From positions 1-5,440 of the forward strand of contig JBFWYO010000147.1 in the NCBI GenBank assembly GCA_050186335.1: a DNA stretch of 5,440 nucleotides, read 5' to 3'. The notes under the pieces were generated by a model. The model saw only the letters and a list, made by a program, of their open reading frames with translations. It was not told the origin of the DNA and did not search any database. Every line of letters begins with the position of its first letter. Position 1 is the stretch's first letter. This document shows, one piece after another, positions 1 through 5,440 of the stretch. The DNA comes from JBFWYO01 sp050186335. GTDB lineage: Bacteria > Pseudomonadota > Alphaproteobacteria > Bin65. The position numbers were made by a program, and so were the translations under genes.

Positions 1-2466
1 GTCTCGGAGCAGATCACCGAGCGGGGCGACGGCAACGTCTTCCGCGCCGACGTCACGATCGGCGCAAATTTCGACGACGGCCGCGGCAACGCCACATTGT
101 CGGTCGGCTATCAGGAAGCGGACCCGGTCTATCAGGGCGCGCGCGACTTCTCGCTGTTCACCATCAGCTCGACCACCGGCGCCGCCGGCGGCTCGGGTAC
201 GGCGGTGCCGTCACGCTTTTCCCTGCCCGGCCAAGGCACGCGCCAACTCAACTCCGACGGCACTGGGTTCAACGCCGGAACGAATTACACGGCGTTCAAC
301 TTCAACCCGTATAACATCTACCAGACGCCGTTTCAGCGGTTCAATATCTATGGCTCCGCCAATCATCGGATTAGCGACGCACTCGAGATTTACACGCGCG
401 GTATCTTCTCGAAGAACATCGTCGATACGATCATCGCGCCGTCCGGCTCATTCGGTATTGCTGTCACGCTTCCCCTCAACAACCCGTATCTCGCGCCGTC
501 GCTGCGGAACATTTTTTGCGCAGCCAATGGAATTGCGCAGGCGACTTGCGATGCTGCCGCTGTTGGGACGTTGCGCCCTGGCGATGCGGCCTACCGCACG
601 GTAACAACGGCACTGTTTCGTCGCGCGATCGAGGCCGGCCCGCGTTCGAGTTCCTTCACAACCCAATTCTTCGACTATCGCCTGGGTGCTCGCGGCGGCA
701 TCACCGAATCCATCGACTGGGACATCTTCGGTAGTTACGGCGAGTCGGAAAATCTGCAGCAGATACGAGGCTTTCTTCTGAACAGTCGCATTCGTCAGTC
801 AGTTCTGGCGGGTTCGACCGCCGCCGGCGCGCCCGTCTGCTTCAACACGTCGAACAGCTGCGCCCCGGTAAACTGGTTCGGTCCAGCAGGCAACTCGACG
901 TGGACTGCCGCCGCGATCGACTTCCTCAATGAAGTCAGCACCGTGCGCACCAACGTCACGCTGGCGCAGGCTCGTGGCACAATTTCGGGCGACATCGGTT
1001 GGACCATTCCCTGGGCGAGCCAACCGGTCAGCTTCGCGATCGGCGGCGAATTCCGCGAATATTCGGCGCGGCGTAGTTCCGACAGCCTTGCACAGTCGGG
1101 CGATCTGGCCGGTGCCGGCGGCGCGGCCCCGAACATCGACGGCGGCTTCAACGTCTACGAAGCGTTTGGCGAATTGATCGTGCCGATCGTCTCCGACCGG
1201 CCGTTCTTCGACCTGCTCGAGGTCCGTGGCGGCCTTCGCTATTCAGACTATGCTGTCCGCGCCCCGGGCTCACCGGGCTTCAGCACCACGACCTGGAAGG
1301 TGGAGGGCACCTGGGCGCCGATCCGGGACTTAAGATTCCGGGGCAGCTACTCGCGAGCGGTTCGCGCTCCGAACATTTCCGAGTTGTTCACACCGGAGAC
1401 CACGGGTCTCACCAACCTGACGGATGATCCCTGCGCGGTACTCAATGACACGGGCGCTCGCATTCGGCCGAACACGACCGGCGAGCTTCGCGCGATCTGT
1501 CTGGCGCAGGGTGCGACTGTAGCCAATGTCGATGCGATCGCCCAGCCGATCGCCGGACAGGTTAATTCTACCGGCGGCGGCAACCTGGCGCTCCGGCCGG
1601 AGACTTCGGACTCATGGACGCTCGGAGCCGTCTTCCAGCCGAGTTTCGTGCCGGGACTTTCGTTGTCGCTCGACTACTATCACATCCTTATCACTGGAGC
1701 GGTCACCGCGCCGACGACGGACGACGCGATCACGGCCTGCTTCGGCGAAAACCCCCTGACGCCCGCAGCAGGAGCATCGGCGACCGCGGCTTGCACGCAG
1801 ATCCGCCGCGATCCTCTGACGGGCGGTCTCAGCGGCGATCCCGCGACTACTCGAGGCCTGTTCCTGTCGCTGTCGAACCTCGGTAGGCTTGAGACCTCGG
1901 GTGTCGATTTCACGCTGAATTACCGACGGAATCTCGACATCCTCGGCGGCATGGGGATCGCCTTCAACTTCGTGCTTAACTGGACGGATGAGTCGCTGTT
2001 CCAGTCCGCTCCCGGGAGCTTGAACCGAGAATGCATCGGCTATTACAGCACCAACTGCGGACCGTCTGGCTCGCCTCAGCCGGAGTGGCAGTGGTCGCTT
2101 CGCACAACCGCCACCTTCGACAATATCGATGTCTCGCTGCTGTGGCGTCACCTCGACAATATGGTCTACGAACCGGGCATCGGCAGTCTGTTCAGCGGAA
2201 CACTCGGAGCAGACGTGGGGCCAGTGTCCGGCGAGCAGGTGGACTTCAACCGCATCGGCGCGTTCGATTATTTCGATCTGACTGGCCGCATCCAGATTGA
2301 CGATCACCTGACCATTACGCTGTCTGTGCAGAACCTGTTCGACCGGAGGCCGCCACTGGTGGGTGGCGAGGCGGGCGCCACGACATTCAACAGCGGCAAC
2401 ACCTTTCCATCGACCTACGACGCCATCGGACGACGCTTCGTTGCGAGCGCGCGTATTCGCTTCTGA
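1..2466 (+). CDS. TonB-dependent outer-membrane receptor, 5'-truncated by window edge (barrel domain)
   Basis: Outer-membrane beta-barrel receptor of the TonB-dependent family, which takes up a ligand across the outer membrane using energy from TonB-ExbB-ExbD. The frame is open from base 1 with no stop, so the true start, signal peptide, TonB box and plug lie upstream. The TTG at 97 is an internal Leu codon, not a start. The 821 visible codons begin near the plug/barrel junction (FRADVTIGANF, then alternating strand-and-loop segments). Family hallmarks are the YSRAVRAPNISELF barrel segment (about codons 450-463), NLFDRRPP (778-785) and the closing YDAIGRRF...RIRF (806-821), which ends in the terminal Phe recognised by the BAM machinery. 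Ten cysteines fall in five close pairs (codons 173/183, 280/287, 478/500, 580/598, 678/686) in loop-like stretches, which suggests disulfide-braced external loops. An intrinsic terminator follows 23 bases after the stop. The substrate cannot be told from sequence. Family call is very secure. Confidence 0.95.
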   Translation, partial: VSEQITERGDGNVFRADVTIGANFDDGRGNATLSVGYQEADPVYQGARDFSLFTISSTTGAAGGSGTAVPSRFSLPGQGTRQLNSDGTGFNAGTNYTAFNFNPYNIYQTPFQRFNIYGSANHRISDALEIYTRGIFSKNIVDTIIAPSGSFGIAVTLPLNNPYLAPSLRNIFCAANGIAQATCDAAAVGTLRPGDAAYRTVTTALFRRAIEAGPRSSSFTTQFFDYRLGARGGITESIDWDIFGSYGESENLQQIRGFLLNSRIRQSVLAGSTAAGAPVCFNTSNSCAPVNWFGPAGNSTWTAAAIDFLNEVSTVRTNVTLAQARGTISGDIGWTIPWASQPVSFAIGGEFREYSARRSSDSLAQSGDLAGAGGAAPNIDGGFNVYEAFGELIVPIVSDRPFFDLLEVRGGLRYSDYAVRAPGSPGFSTTTWKVEGTWAPIRDLRFRGSYSRAVRAPNISELFTPETTGLTNLTDDPCAVLNDTGARIRPNTTGELRAICLAQGATVANVDAIAQPIAGQVNSTGGGNLALRPETSDSWTLGAVFQPSFVPGLSLSLDYYHILITGAVTAPTTDDAITACFGENPLTPAAGASATAACTQIRRDPLTGGLSGDPATTRGLFLSLSNLGRLETSGVDFTLNYRRNLDILGGMGIAFNFVLNWTDESLFQSAPGSLNRECIGYYSTNCGPSGSPQPEWQWSLRTTATFDNIDVSLLWRHLDNMVYEPGIGSLFSGTLGADVGPVSGEQVDFNRIGAFDYFDLTGRIQIDDHLTITLSVQNLFDRRPPLVGGEAGATTFNSGNTFPSTYDAIGRRFVASARIRF

Positions 2467-2484
2467 TCCACGCCCACGGATCGC

Positions 2485-2516
2485 AAGGAGGGCGGGCCTT
2501 CGGGTCCGCCCTTTTT
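2485..2516 (+). terminator. Rho-independent terminator of the TonB-dependent receptor gene
   Basis: A 9-bp stem, 2490-2498 pairing with 2503-2511 (one G-U pair, otherwise GC-rich), is capped by a TTCG tetraloop (2499-2502) and followed directly by five T (2512-2516). The bases AAGGA just upstream (2485-2489) can pair with the T tract, lengthening the helix. This is a textbook intrinsic terminator 23 bases after the receptor stop codon. It separates the receptor from the genes that follow. Confidence 0.93.
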
Positions 2517-2752
2517 GCTCATCAGACGCGGTTACCGGCTGCGGACACCGGAAAGCGCGGCGGACTCTTGGCTTGTTCGCCAGGCCCTTCGTCGGCCGTG
2601 CTGTTCGATCGAGCATTGAACATTCCACCAAGCCCTGCGGCGCGAAATCCGAGTTTCGTCGCGACTTTGCGGCATTGGTCGCGCTCAGGGGCGGTCCTGT
2701 CTCGCGCCTCCTACCTCGGACACTTGGTCATGTTAGTGCGCGACCATGATTT

Positions 2753-2757
2753 GGGAG
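2753..2757 (+). promoter_or_regulatory. Ribosome binding site of the first SnoaL-like gene
   Basis: GGGAG lies 10 bases before the ATG at 2768 and 7 bases before an in-frame GTG at 2765. Both starts are therefore possible, and they differ by one residue. ATG is preferred because it is the stronger start codon and leaves a compact Met-Lys-Trp signal peptide start. Confidence 0.6.
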
Positions 2758-2767
2758 ACCTGAAGTG

Positions 2768-3265
2768 ATGAAGTGGTTCGCCGGGTTGCTGCTAGTGCTT
2801 GGAGCCGGCTCGGCGCAGGCCGAGATCGTCTCCGGAGACGCGGCCACGATCAGCGTCGCACGCGCATATTTGGAAGCATATCAGCGCCTGGACGTGCAGC
2901 GGCTCGAAAGTCACTATGCCGATGACGTGGAATTCAACGATCCGACATCGTTGCGCGTCGCCGGAATAGGCGGTCCTTTTGTTTGGCGCGGCCGTGAGGC
3001 CGTTCTGTCGGGCGTGCGACGCTGGGCGCGATCCATCCAGTCGCTGAACTACGACATCGACAGGATCTATGAAGCCTCGGGCCGCGTCGTGTTCGTCGGC
3101 GGTGTGACGTCGGCAGTCAGGACGCCCGGAGGATTGGTGCGATATCGGTATCCGATCGTCACGATCGTCACGATAAGCGATGGCCGGATTAGCGAGCATC
3201 GCGACTACACCGACTATGCCGGCGCCGTGCAGGTTCCGGAGCGAGGCCCGCGTGCGGGACAATGA
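2768..3265 (+). CDS. Exported SnoaL-like / NTF2-like domain protein (first paralog)
   Basis: A 165-residue protein with a Sec signal peptide at residues 1-18 (Met-Lys start, hydrophobic GLLLVLGAG core, cleavage after Ala-Gln-Ala before Glu19). The mature part is one SnoaL/NTF2-like alpha+beta cone domain of typical size. It has a starting helix ARAYLEAYQRLD (31-42), the HYADDVEFNDP motif (49-59), a GREAVLSGVRRW helix (75-86) and the closing beta strands with SDGRISEHRDYTDY (137-150). This last motif is the common end of SnoaL-like domains. The fold is used by polyketide cyclases, isomerases and many non-enzymatic ligand-binding proteins, so no reaction can be assigned. It probably acts in the periplasm. 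The next gene encodes a diverged paralog and is reached after a 90-base gap containing an inverted repeat. The start could also be the GTG at 2765. Fold call is firm, function unknown. Confidence 0.88.
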   Translation: MKWFAGLLLVLGAGSAQAEIVSGDAATISVARAYLEAYQRLDVQRLESHYADDVEFNDPTSLRVAGIGGPFVWRGREAVLSGVRRWARSIQSLNYDIDRIYEASGRVVFVGGVTSAVRTPGGLVRYRYPIVTIVTISDGRISEHRDYTDYAGAVQVPERGPRAGQ

Positions 3266-3271
3266 CTGGAA

Positions 3272-3315
3272 CTGCGGATAGCCGCATCGCGGGGCGATGA
3301 CCATCTGATCCGCAG
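3272..3315 (+). repeat. Nested inverted repeat in the intercistronic gap
   Basis: An outer perfect 8-base inverted repeat, CTGCGGAT (3272-3279) and ATCCGCAG (3308-3315), encloses an inner 6-base stem CATCGC (3285-3290) and GCGATG (3294-3299) with a GGG loop. Together they can fold into a two-tier hairpin in the mRNA between the two SnoaL-like genes. No T tract follows, so it is not a normal intrinsic terminator. An mRNA-stability element or an operator is possible. Confidence 0.55.
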
Positions 3316-3342
3316 ATGATGAGCGCGTTCGTGTAACTTGGC

Positions 3343-3347
3343 GGGAG
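3343..3347 (+). promoter_or_regulatory. Ribosome binding site that decides a TTG start
   Basis: GGGAG at 3343-3347 (within GGGAGAAG) sits 8 bases before the TTG at 3356. This favours that TTG over the farther upstream TTG at 3338, which would place the ribosome binding site inside the coding region. It also favours it over the ATG at 3386, which has no such site and would remove most of the signal peptide. Confidence 0.65.
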
Positions 3348-3355
3348 AAGACCTC

Positions 3356-3859
3356 TTGAACCGAATATTGGTGTTGCTGGCCGCGATGTGGCTGTTCTCC
3401 TCCTCGGCCACTCTGGCGCAGACATCCGCGCCGAACGAAGCTGAGCGCGTGGCGCGCGCTTATGTGGCCGCCTATTCGGCGGCGAATTGGGACGGCATGG
3501 CGCAATATATGGGCGACGAGTTCGTGCTGATCGATCGCACCAACCCCGATCCCAACTTTACGCCTGAGTACCGCTCGCGCGAAGCGGCGCTGGCGATGTT
3601 GCGCCGCTTCGGAACGGAGGGCGGGATCATCGAGCTTGGGTTCGAGTTTCCCGTCGTGTTCGAGAGCAACGGCATCGTTGTTTTTCAGGGCCATGTGAAC
3701 ACCTTCGGCGCTCCACCAGGGCGCGACTTCGCGTATCGCTGGCGCGCCCAGCAGGTCACCGTGCTTACAATTCGCAACGGACGAGTCGTTCGGCATGAGG
3801 ATTTCGCGAACTACGCCGCTCCGACCGTGACTCGCGTGCCACGGCCCGCGACGCCGTGA
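3356..3859 (+). CDS. Exported SnoaL-like / NTF2-like domain protein (second paralog)
   Basis: With a TTG start the product has 167 residues. Residues 1-22 form a good Sec signal peptide (Met-Asn-Arg, then hydrophobic ILVLLAAMWLF, cleavage near Leu-Ala-Gln22 or one residue earlier). The mature domain follows the same order as the previous gene: helix ERVARAYVAAYSAANWDGM (30-48), acidic strand region YMGDEFVLIDRTNP (51-64), SREAALAMLRRF helix (74-85), and closing strands with NGRVVRHEDFANY (141-153). That end matches SDGRISEHRDYTDY of the neighbour, so the two are probably products of an old tandem duplication that have since diverged strongly. No catalytic residues can be assigned with confidence. 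Its TGA stop overlaps the GTG start of the next gene, which points to translational coupling. An exported NTF2-fold protein is well supported, its ligand or reaction is not. The TTG start is inferred from the ribosome binding site and signal peptide. Confidence 0.83.
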   Translation: MNRILVLLAAMWLFSSSATLAQTSAPNEAERVARAYVAAYSAANWDGMAQYMGDEFVLIDRTNPDPNFTPEYRSREAALAMLRRFGTEGGIIELGFEFPVVFESNGIVVFQGHVNTFGAPPGRDFAYRWRAQQVTVLTIRNGRVVRHEDFANYAAPTVTRVPRPATP

Positions 3860-4437
3860 CCGGCCTTTCCAGACGCGTCTTGCTCTTCGGAATGGCCTCG
3901 GCCTGGAGTCGCGTCGCCTCGGCGCAGTCTTCGGTGAACGCGCCGGCACGGCGCGCCAGCCAAGATGTCACAGCGGCGCGTGAAGCGCTGCTTGCCTGGA
4001 CCAACGCCTTCCGTGCCGCGGATTTCGACGGCCAGTGGCTGCTCACGGACCCCGCGATACGGCGCTGGCACGATCGGCGACGATGGCGCCGCTGGATGCG
4101 CGCCGCAAGCCGTCGCAACGGCGCGCTGTTGGAATTTTCGCTGCGCGACGGAGTGCCCGCGCAGGCCGCGCAAATCCCCTGCACCGAACAGGGCCATTGC
4201 TACCGACCGGGCGTTCGCTACGTCGTCTTTCTCATTCAATCCCGATACGAACGCGCGTCGCCGGCGCAGCCGGAATATGCCGCGATGGCATGGTCAGCGG
4301 AGGGCTGGCGCTTCGGCGGCGGCACATTTCTGAACAGGCCGATGGGCGAGACCTCGGTCATTCTCACCGAGGCGGATGAGCGGCGATATACCGGCCGCCC
4401 AACCCGCGTGCAGCGCGATGTCGGCAATGCGGACTAG
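3856..4437 (+). CDS. Exported protein of unknown function, DUF4019/NTF2-like in character
   Basis: A 193-residue protein starting at a GTG inside the GTGA overlap with the preceding stop. No purine-rich ribosome binding site is visible, so translation probably depends on ribosomes finishing the upstream gene. Residues 1-23 look like an export signal with SRRVLL (5-10), which resembles a twin-arginine motif, a modest hydrophobic stretch and cleavage after Ala-Ser-Ala23. The mature part starts with a helix AREALLAWTNAFRAADFDGQW (41-61). A very Arg/Trp-rich segment follows (69-87, ten Arg in 19 residues), then strand-like segments containing RYVVFLIQSRYE (121-132), and SAEGWRFGGGTFLNRP (147-162). 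This order, with a short helix pair, a W-containing basic helix and an end motif of Gly-Trp-Arg, resembles DUF4019 or other small NTF2-like domains, but I hold that assignment loosely. Cys109 and Cys115 could form a disulfide. Gene reality is well supported by the overlap and signal peptide, function is unknown. Confidence 0.75.
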   Translation: MTGLSRRVLLFGMASAWSRVASAQSSVNAPARRASQDVTAAREALLAWTNAFRAADFDGQWLLTDPAIRRWHDRRRWRRWMRAASRRNGALLEFSLRDGVPAQAAQIPCTEQGHCYRPGVRYVVFLIQSRYERASPAQPEYAAMAWSAEGWRFGGGTFLNRPMGETSVILTEADERRYTGRPTRVQRDVGNAD

Positions 4438-4525
4438 AAGGGGCGCCTGCTTGAGTTACCGCGGGCCCGGAGCGATCGCGATGATAGGTCGAACGTTCTT
4501 GAAGAATGCTAGGTTGGGAGAAGAG
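4438..4525. other. Short intercistronic gap with three small palindromes
   Basis: The 88 bases before the S41-like gene contain three perfect 8-base palindromes: CGGGCCCG (4462-4469), GCGATCGC (4472-4479) and GAACGTTC (4491-4498). No T-rich terminator and no convincing promoter pair are present, so readthrough from the upstream gene is likely. Confidence 0.4.
4516..4520 (+). promoter_or_regulatory. Ribosome binding site of the S41-like gene
   Basis: GGGAG (within GGGAGAAGAG) lies 5 bases before the ATG at 4526. The same GGGAGA core precedes both SnoaL-like genes. A second in-frame ATG at 4481 has its own GGAG at 4469-4472, 8 bases upstream, and would add 15 residues before the signal peptide. 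Confidence 0.65.
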
Positions 4526-5440
4526 ATGTTCCGTTCATACCACAGCGTCATCGCGGCTCTGATGCTGCTCGCGTTCTGTACGCCATCGGCTTCGGCTCAG
4601 GATGGGGGAGCGGCCGCAAGTGGCCGCAGTCGAGACATTGCCGCATTTCGCAGTGGATTCATGGACCGAGATCGCGCGTTCACGCCCGCGGCGCGGCGAG
4701 AGGCGGAGCGTCGGCTCGCCGCGCTGGAGGCGTCCTCTGGTCTGACCGAGACCGGATTTGAGATCGCGCTGGCCCGCGTGGTGGCTCTTGCCGACAACGG
4801 CCATTCGTCTCTTGCGCCCGGGCCCAGGTCCGGGCGACATCGCCGCGTCGGTCTCCGGATGATGCCCTTCGGGCGAGAATTCCATGTCGTGCGTGCGCAA
4901 ACGGCCAACGCCGACCTCTTGGGCGCCCGTCTCATCGCCATTGATGGCCGACCGATCAGCCGTATTCATGACGTGGCGCGAAGCCTTTTTGGCGGCACCG
5001 CTGCGTTTCGGGATCGCGGCGTGAGCGTGATATTGGAGAGTCCCGCCGCACTGGCCGAACTGGGTCTCGCTCGCAGTCCTACAGCGGCCAGCTACCGATT
5101 TCGGACGGCAGGTGGGCGAGTGATCGATCGTCAGCTCGCGGCTAGTGATGGAGTTGAAGGCGGTGCGACCCGAGTGGCCGTTCGACGCAATTTCTATCCG
5201 GAGTTACGGTCGGCGGAATCGGGAACATGGGTCGCCGCAATGCCCAGCGATGCCGTGCCTTGGTCCCTGCGGGAGCCGGATCAACCCTTCCGATGGCGAG
5301 ATGGACCTGAAATCGATGGACTGGTCGTCGAGTTTCGGCAGAACTTGAACACCCCAACCCGGCGCATCGCCGATTTTCTCGCCGAGATCGAGGCCGTGAT
5401 CCTGTCGCGGCGCCCGCGCAATCTCGTCCTTGACATGAGG
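4526..5440 (+). CDS. S41-family (C-terminal processing protease-like) exported peptidase, 3'-truncated by window edge
   Basis: The frame from ATG 4526 stays open to the last base, giving 305 residues of a longer protein. Residues 1-24 are a Sec signal peptide (Met-Phe-Arg, hydrophobic VIAALMLLAF, cleavage after Ala-Ser-Ala24). The order of segments fits S41 peptidases. First comes a helical N-terminal part with FTPAARREAERRLAALE (52-68) ending in ADNGHSSL (89-96), the counterpart of the family's D-x-x-H-T/S motif. A PDZ-like region follows with GARLIAIDGRPISRIHDV (133-150), ESPAALAELGLA (171-182) and a beta segment to about 205. Then comes the start of the catalytic core, IDGLVVEFRQN (263-273) and RRPRNLVLDMR (295-305). 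In the family this last strand runs into an N-x-G-G motif, with the catalytic Ser farther on. Both lie outside the window, so activity cannot be judged. It would cleave or bind peptides in the periplasm or outside the cell. An upstream in-frame ATG at 4481 is an alternative start. Confidence 0.85.
   Translation, partial: MFRSYHSVIAALMLLAFCTPSASAQDGGAAASGRSRDIAAFRSGFMDRDRAFTPAARREAERRLAALEASSGLTETGFEIALARVVALADNGHSSLAPGPRSGRHRRVGLRMMPFGREFHVVRAQTANADLLGARLIAIDGRPISRIHDVARSLFGGTAAFRDRGVSVILESPAALAELGLARSPTAASYRFRTAGGRVIDRQLAASDGVEGGATRVAVRRNFYPELRSAESGTWVAAMPSDAVPWSLREPDQPFRWRDGPEIDGLVVEFRQNLNTPTRRIADFLAEIEAVILSRRPRNLVLDMR

Larger units (their letters stand above)
2467..2767. other. Intergenic region between receptor gene and exported-protein cluster
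   Basis: About 300 bases without a convincing gene. The left end holds the receptor terminator (2490-2516). The remaining part must contain the promoter of the downstream cluster if that cluster is independently transcribed, but I see no clear sigma-70 pair. The best candidate is TTGGTC (2724-2729) with a poor -10 such as CATGAT (2745-2750), only 15 bases apart. A short inverted repeat TGGTC/GACCA (2725-2729 and 2742-2746) overlaps this stretch and could be an operator or chance. Open frames here have no ribosome binding site and no recognisable protein features. Confidence 0.6.

Noticed and set aside
97..99. TTG at 97 as the start of the receptor gene
   Set aside because: The frame is open and receptor-like from base 1 (VTIGANF just before it), and a receptor without plug and signal peptide would make no sense, so this is an internal Leu codon.
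1612..2631. Long open frame on the minus strand (339 codons) opposite the receptor gene
   Set aside because: It is the antisense shadow of a strongly coding GC-rich gene. The product is Arg-rich without any recognisable domain, and it runs across the receptor stop and terminator.
2363..2749. A 128-codon + strand frame overlapping the receptor 3' end and the terminator
   Set aside because: It would read through the terminator hairpin in another frame, has no ribosome binding site, and its composition is that of an out-of-frame shadow.
2724..2752. A sigma-70 promoter before the first SnoaL-like gene
   Set aside because: TTGGTC is a fair -35 but no -10 with good match and spacing follows. It is mentioned only as the best weak candidate.
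2568..2768. A 66-codon frame from a TTG, ending in the TGATG overlap with the first SnoaL-like gene
   Set aside because: There is no ribosome binding site before the TTG and no recognisable protein feature. Only the last 12 codons were kept as a weak mini-ORF observation.
2792..3949. Long open frame on the minus strand (385 codons) opposite the SnoaL-like genes
   Set aside because: It covers two well-supported + strand genes and their gap. Its product is low-complexity Arg/Ala/His-rich and shows no family features.
4472..4479. GCGATCGC as a HIP1-type highly iterated palindrome
   Set aside because: It is a single copy in this window and the gene content does not suggest a cyanobacterium, so it is most likely a chance GC-rich palindrome.
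4535..4969. Minus-strand frame (144 codons) opposite the S41-like gene
   Set aside because: The + strand frame over the same bases has a signal peptide, ribosome binding site and S41 motifs. The minus product has none of these.

Overview
The window is 5.4 kb of GC-rich DNA in which every gene I can support lies on the + strand. It carries the 3' part of a TonB-dependent outer-membrane receptor gene, followed by a cluster of four genes for small or medium exported proteins. The G/C-rich third codon positions, the TonB receptor with a terminal Phe, and the classical Sec signal peptides point to a Gram-negative proteobacterium. An alphaproteobacterium of the sphingomonad/caulobacter type, or a TonB-receptor-rich gammaproteobacterium, would fit. 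The sequence alone does not settle the genus.

Layout: (1) 1-2466, TonB-dependent receptor, open at the left edge. The N-terminus and plug are missing and the whole barrel is present. (2) 2467-2767, intergenic, with a strong UUCG-loop intrinsic terminator at 2490-2516 that closes the receptor transcription unit. (3) 2768-3265 and 3356-3859, two related SnoaL/NTF2-like proteins with signal peptides, separated by a 90-nt gap that holds a nested inverted repeat. (4) 3856-4437, an exported protein of unknown function with a DUF4019-like or NTF2-like look, whose GTG start overlaps the previous stop by four bases. (5) 4526-5440, the N-terminal 305 residues of an S41-family peptidase-like protein, cut by the right edge before its active site. 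This reading frame has no stop in the window, so a stop-to-stop ORF search would miss it.

How they may work together: the receptor would import an unknown ligand across the outer membrane. The four downstream proteins all look exported, so they would act in the periplasm or outside the cell. The short gaps, the 4-nt overlap and the similar GGGAGA-type ribosome binding sites of genes 2, 3 and 5 suggest one transcription unit, separate from the receptor because of the terminator. The set of two paralogous NTF2-fold proteins, a third small exported protein and an S41-like protein is the most unusual content here. No function for the set can be read from the sequence. I see no RNA genes, mobile elements or CRISPR arrays.
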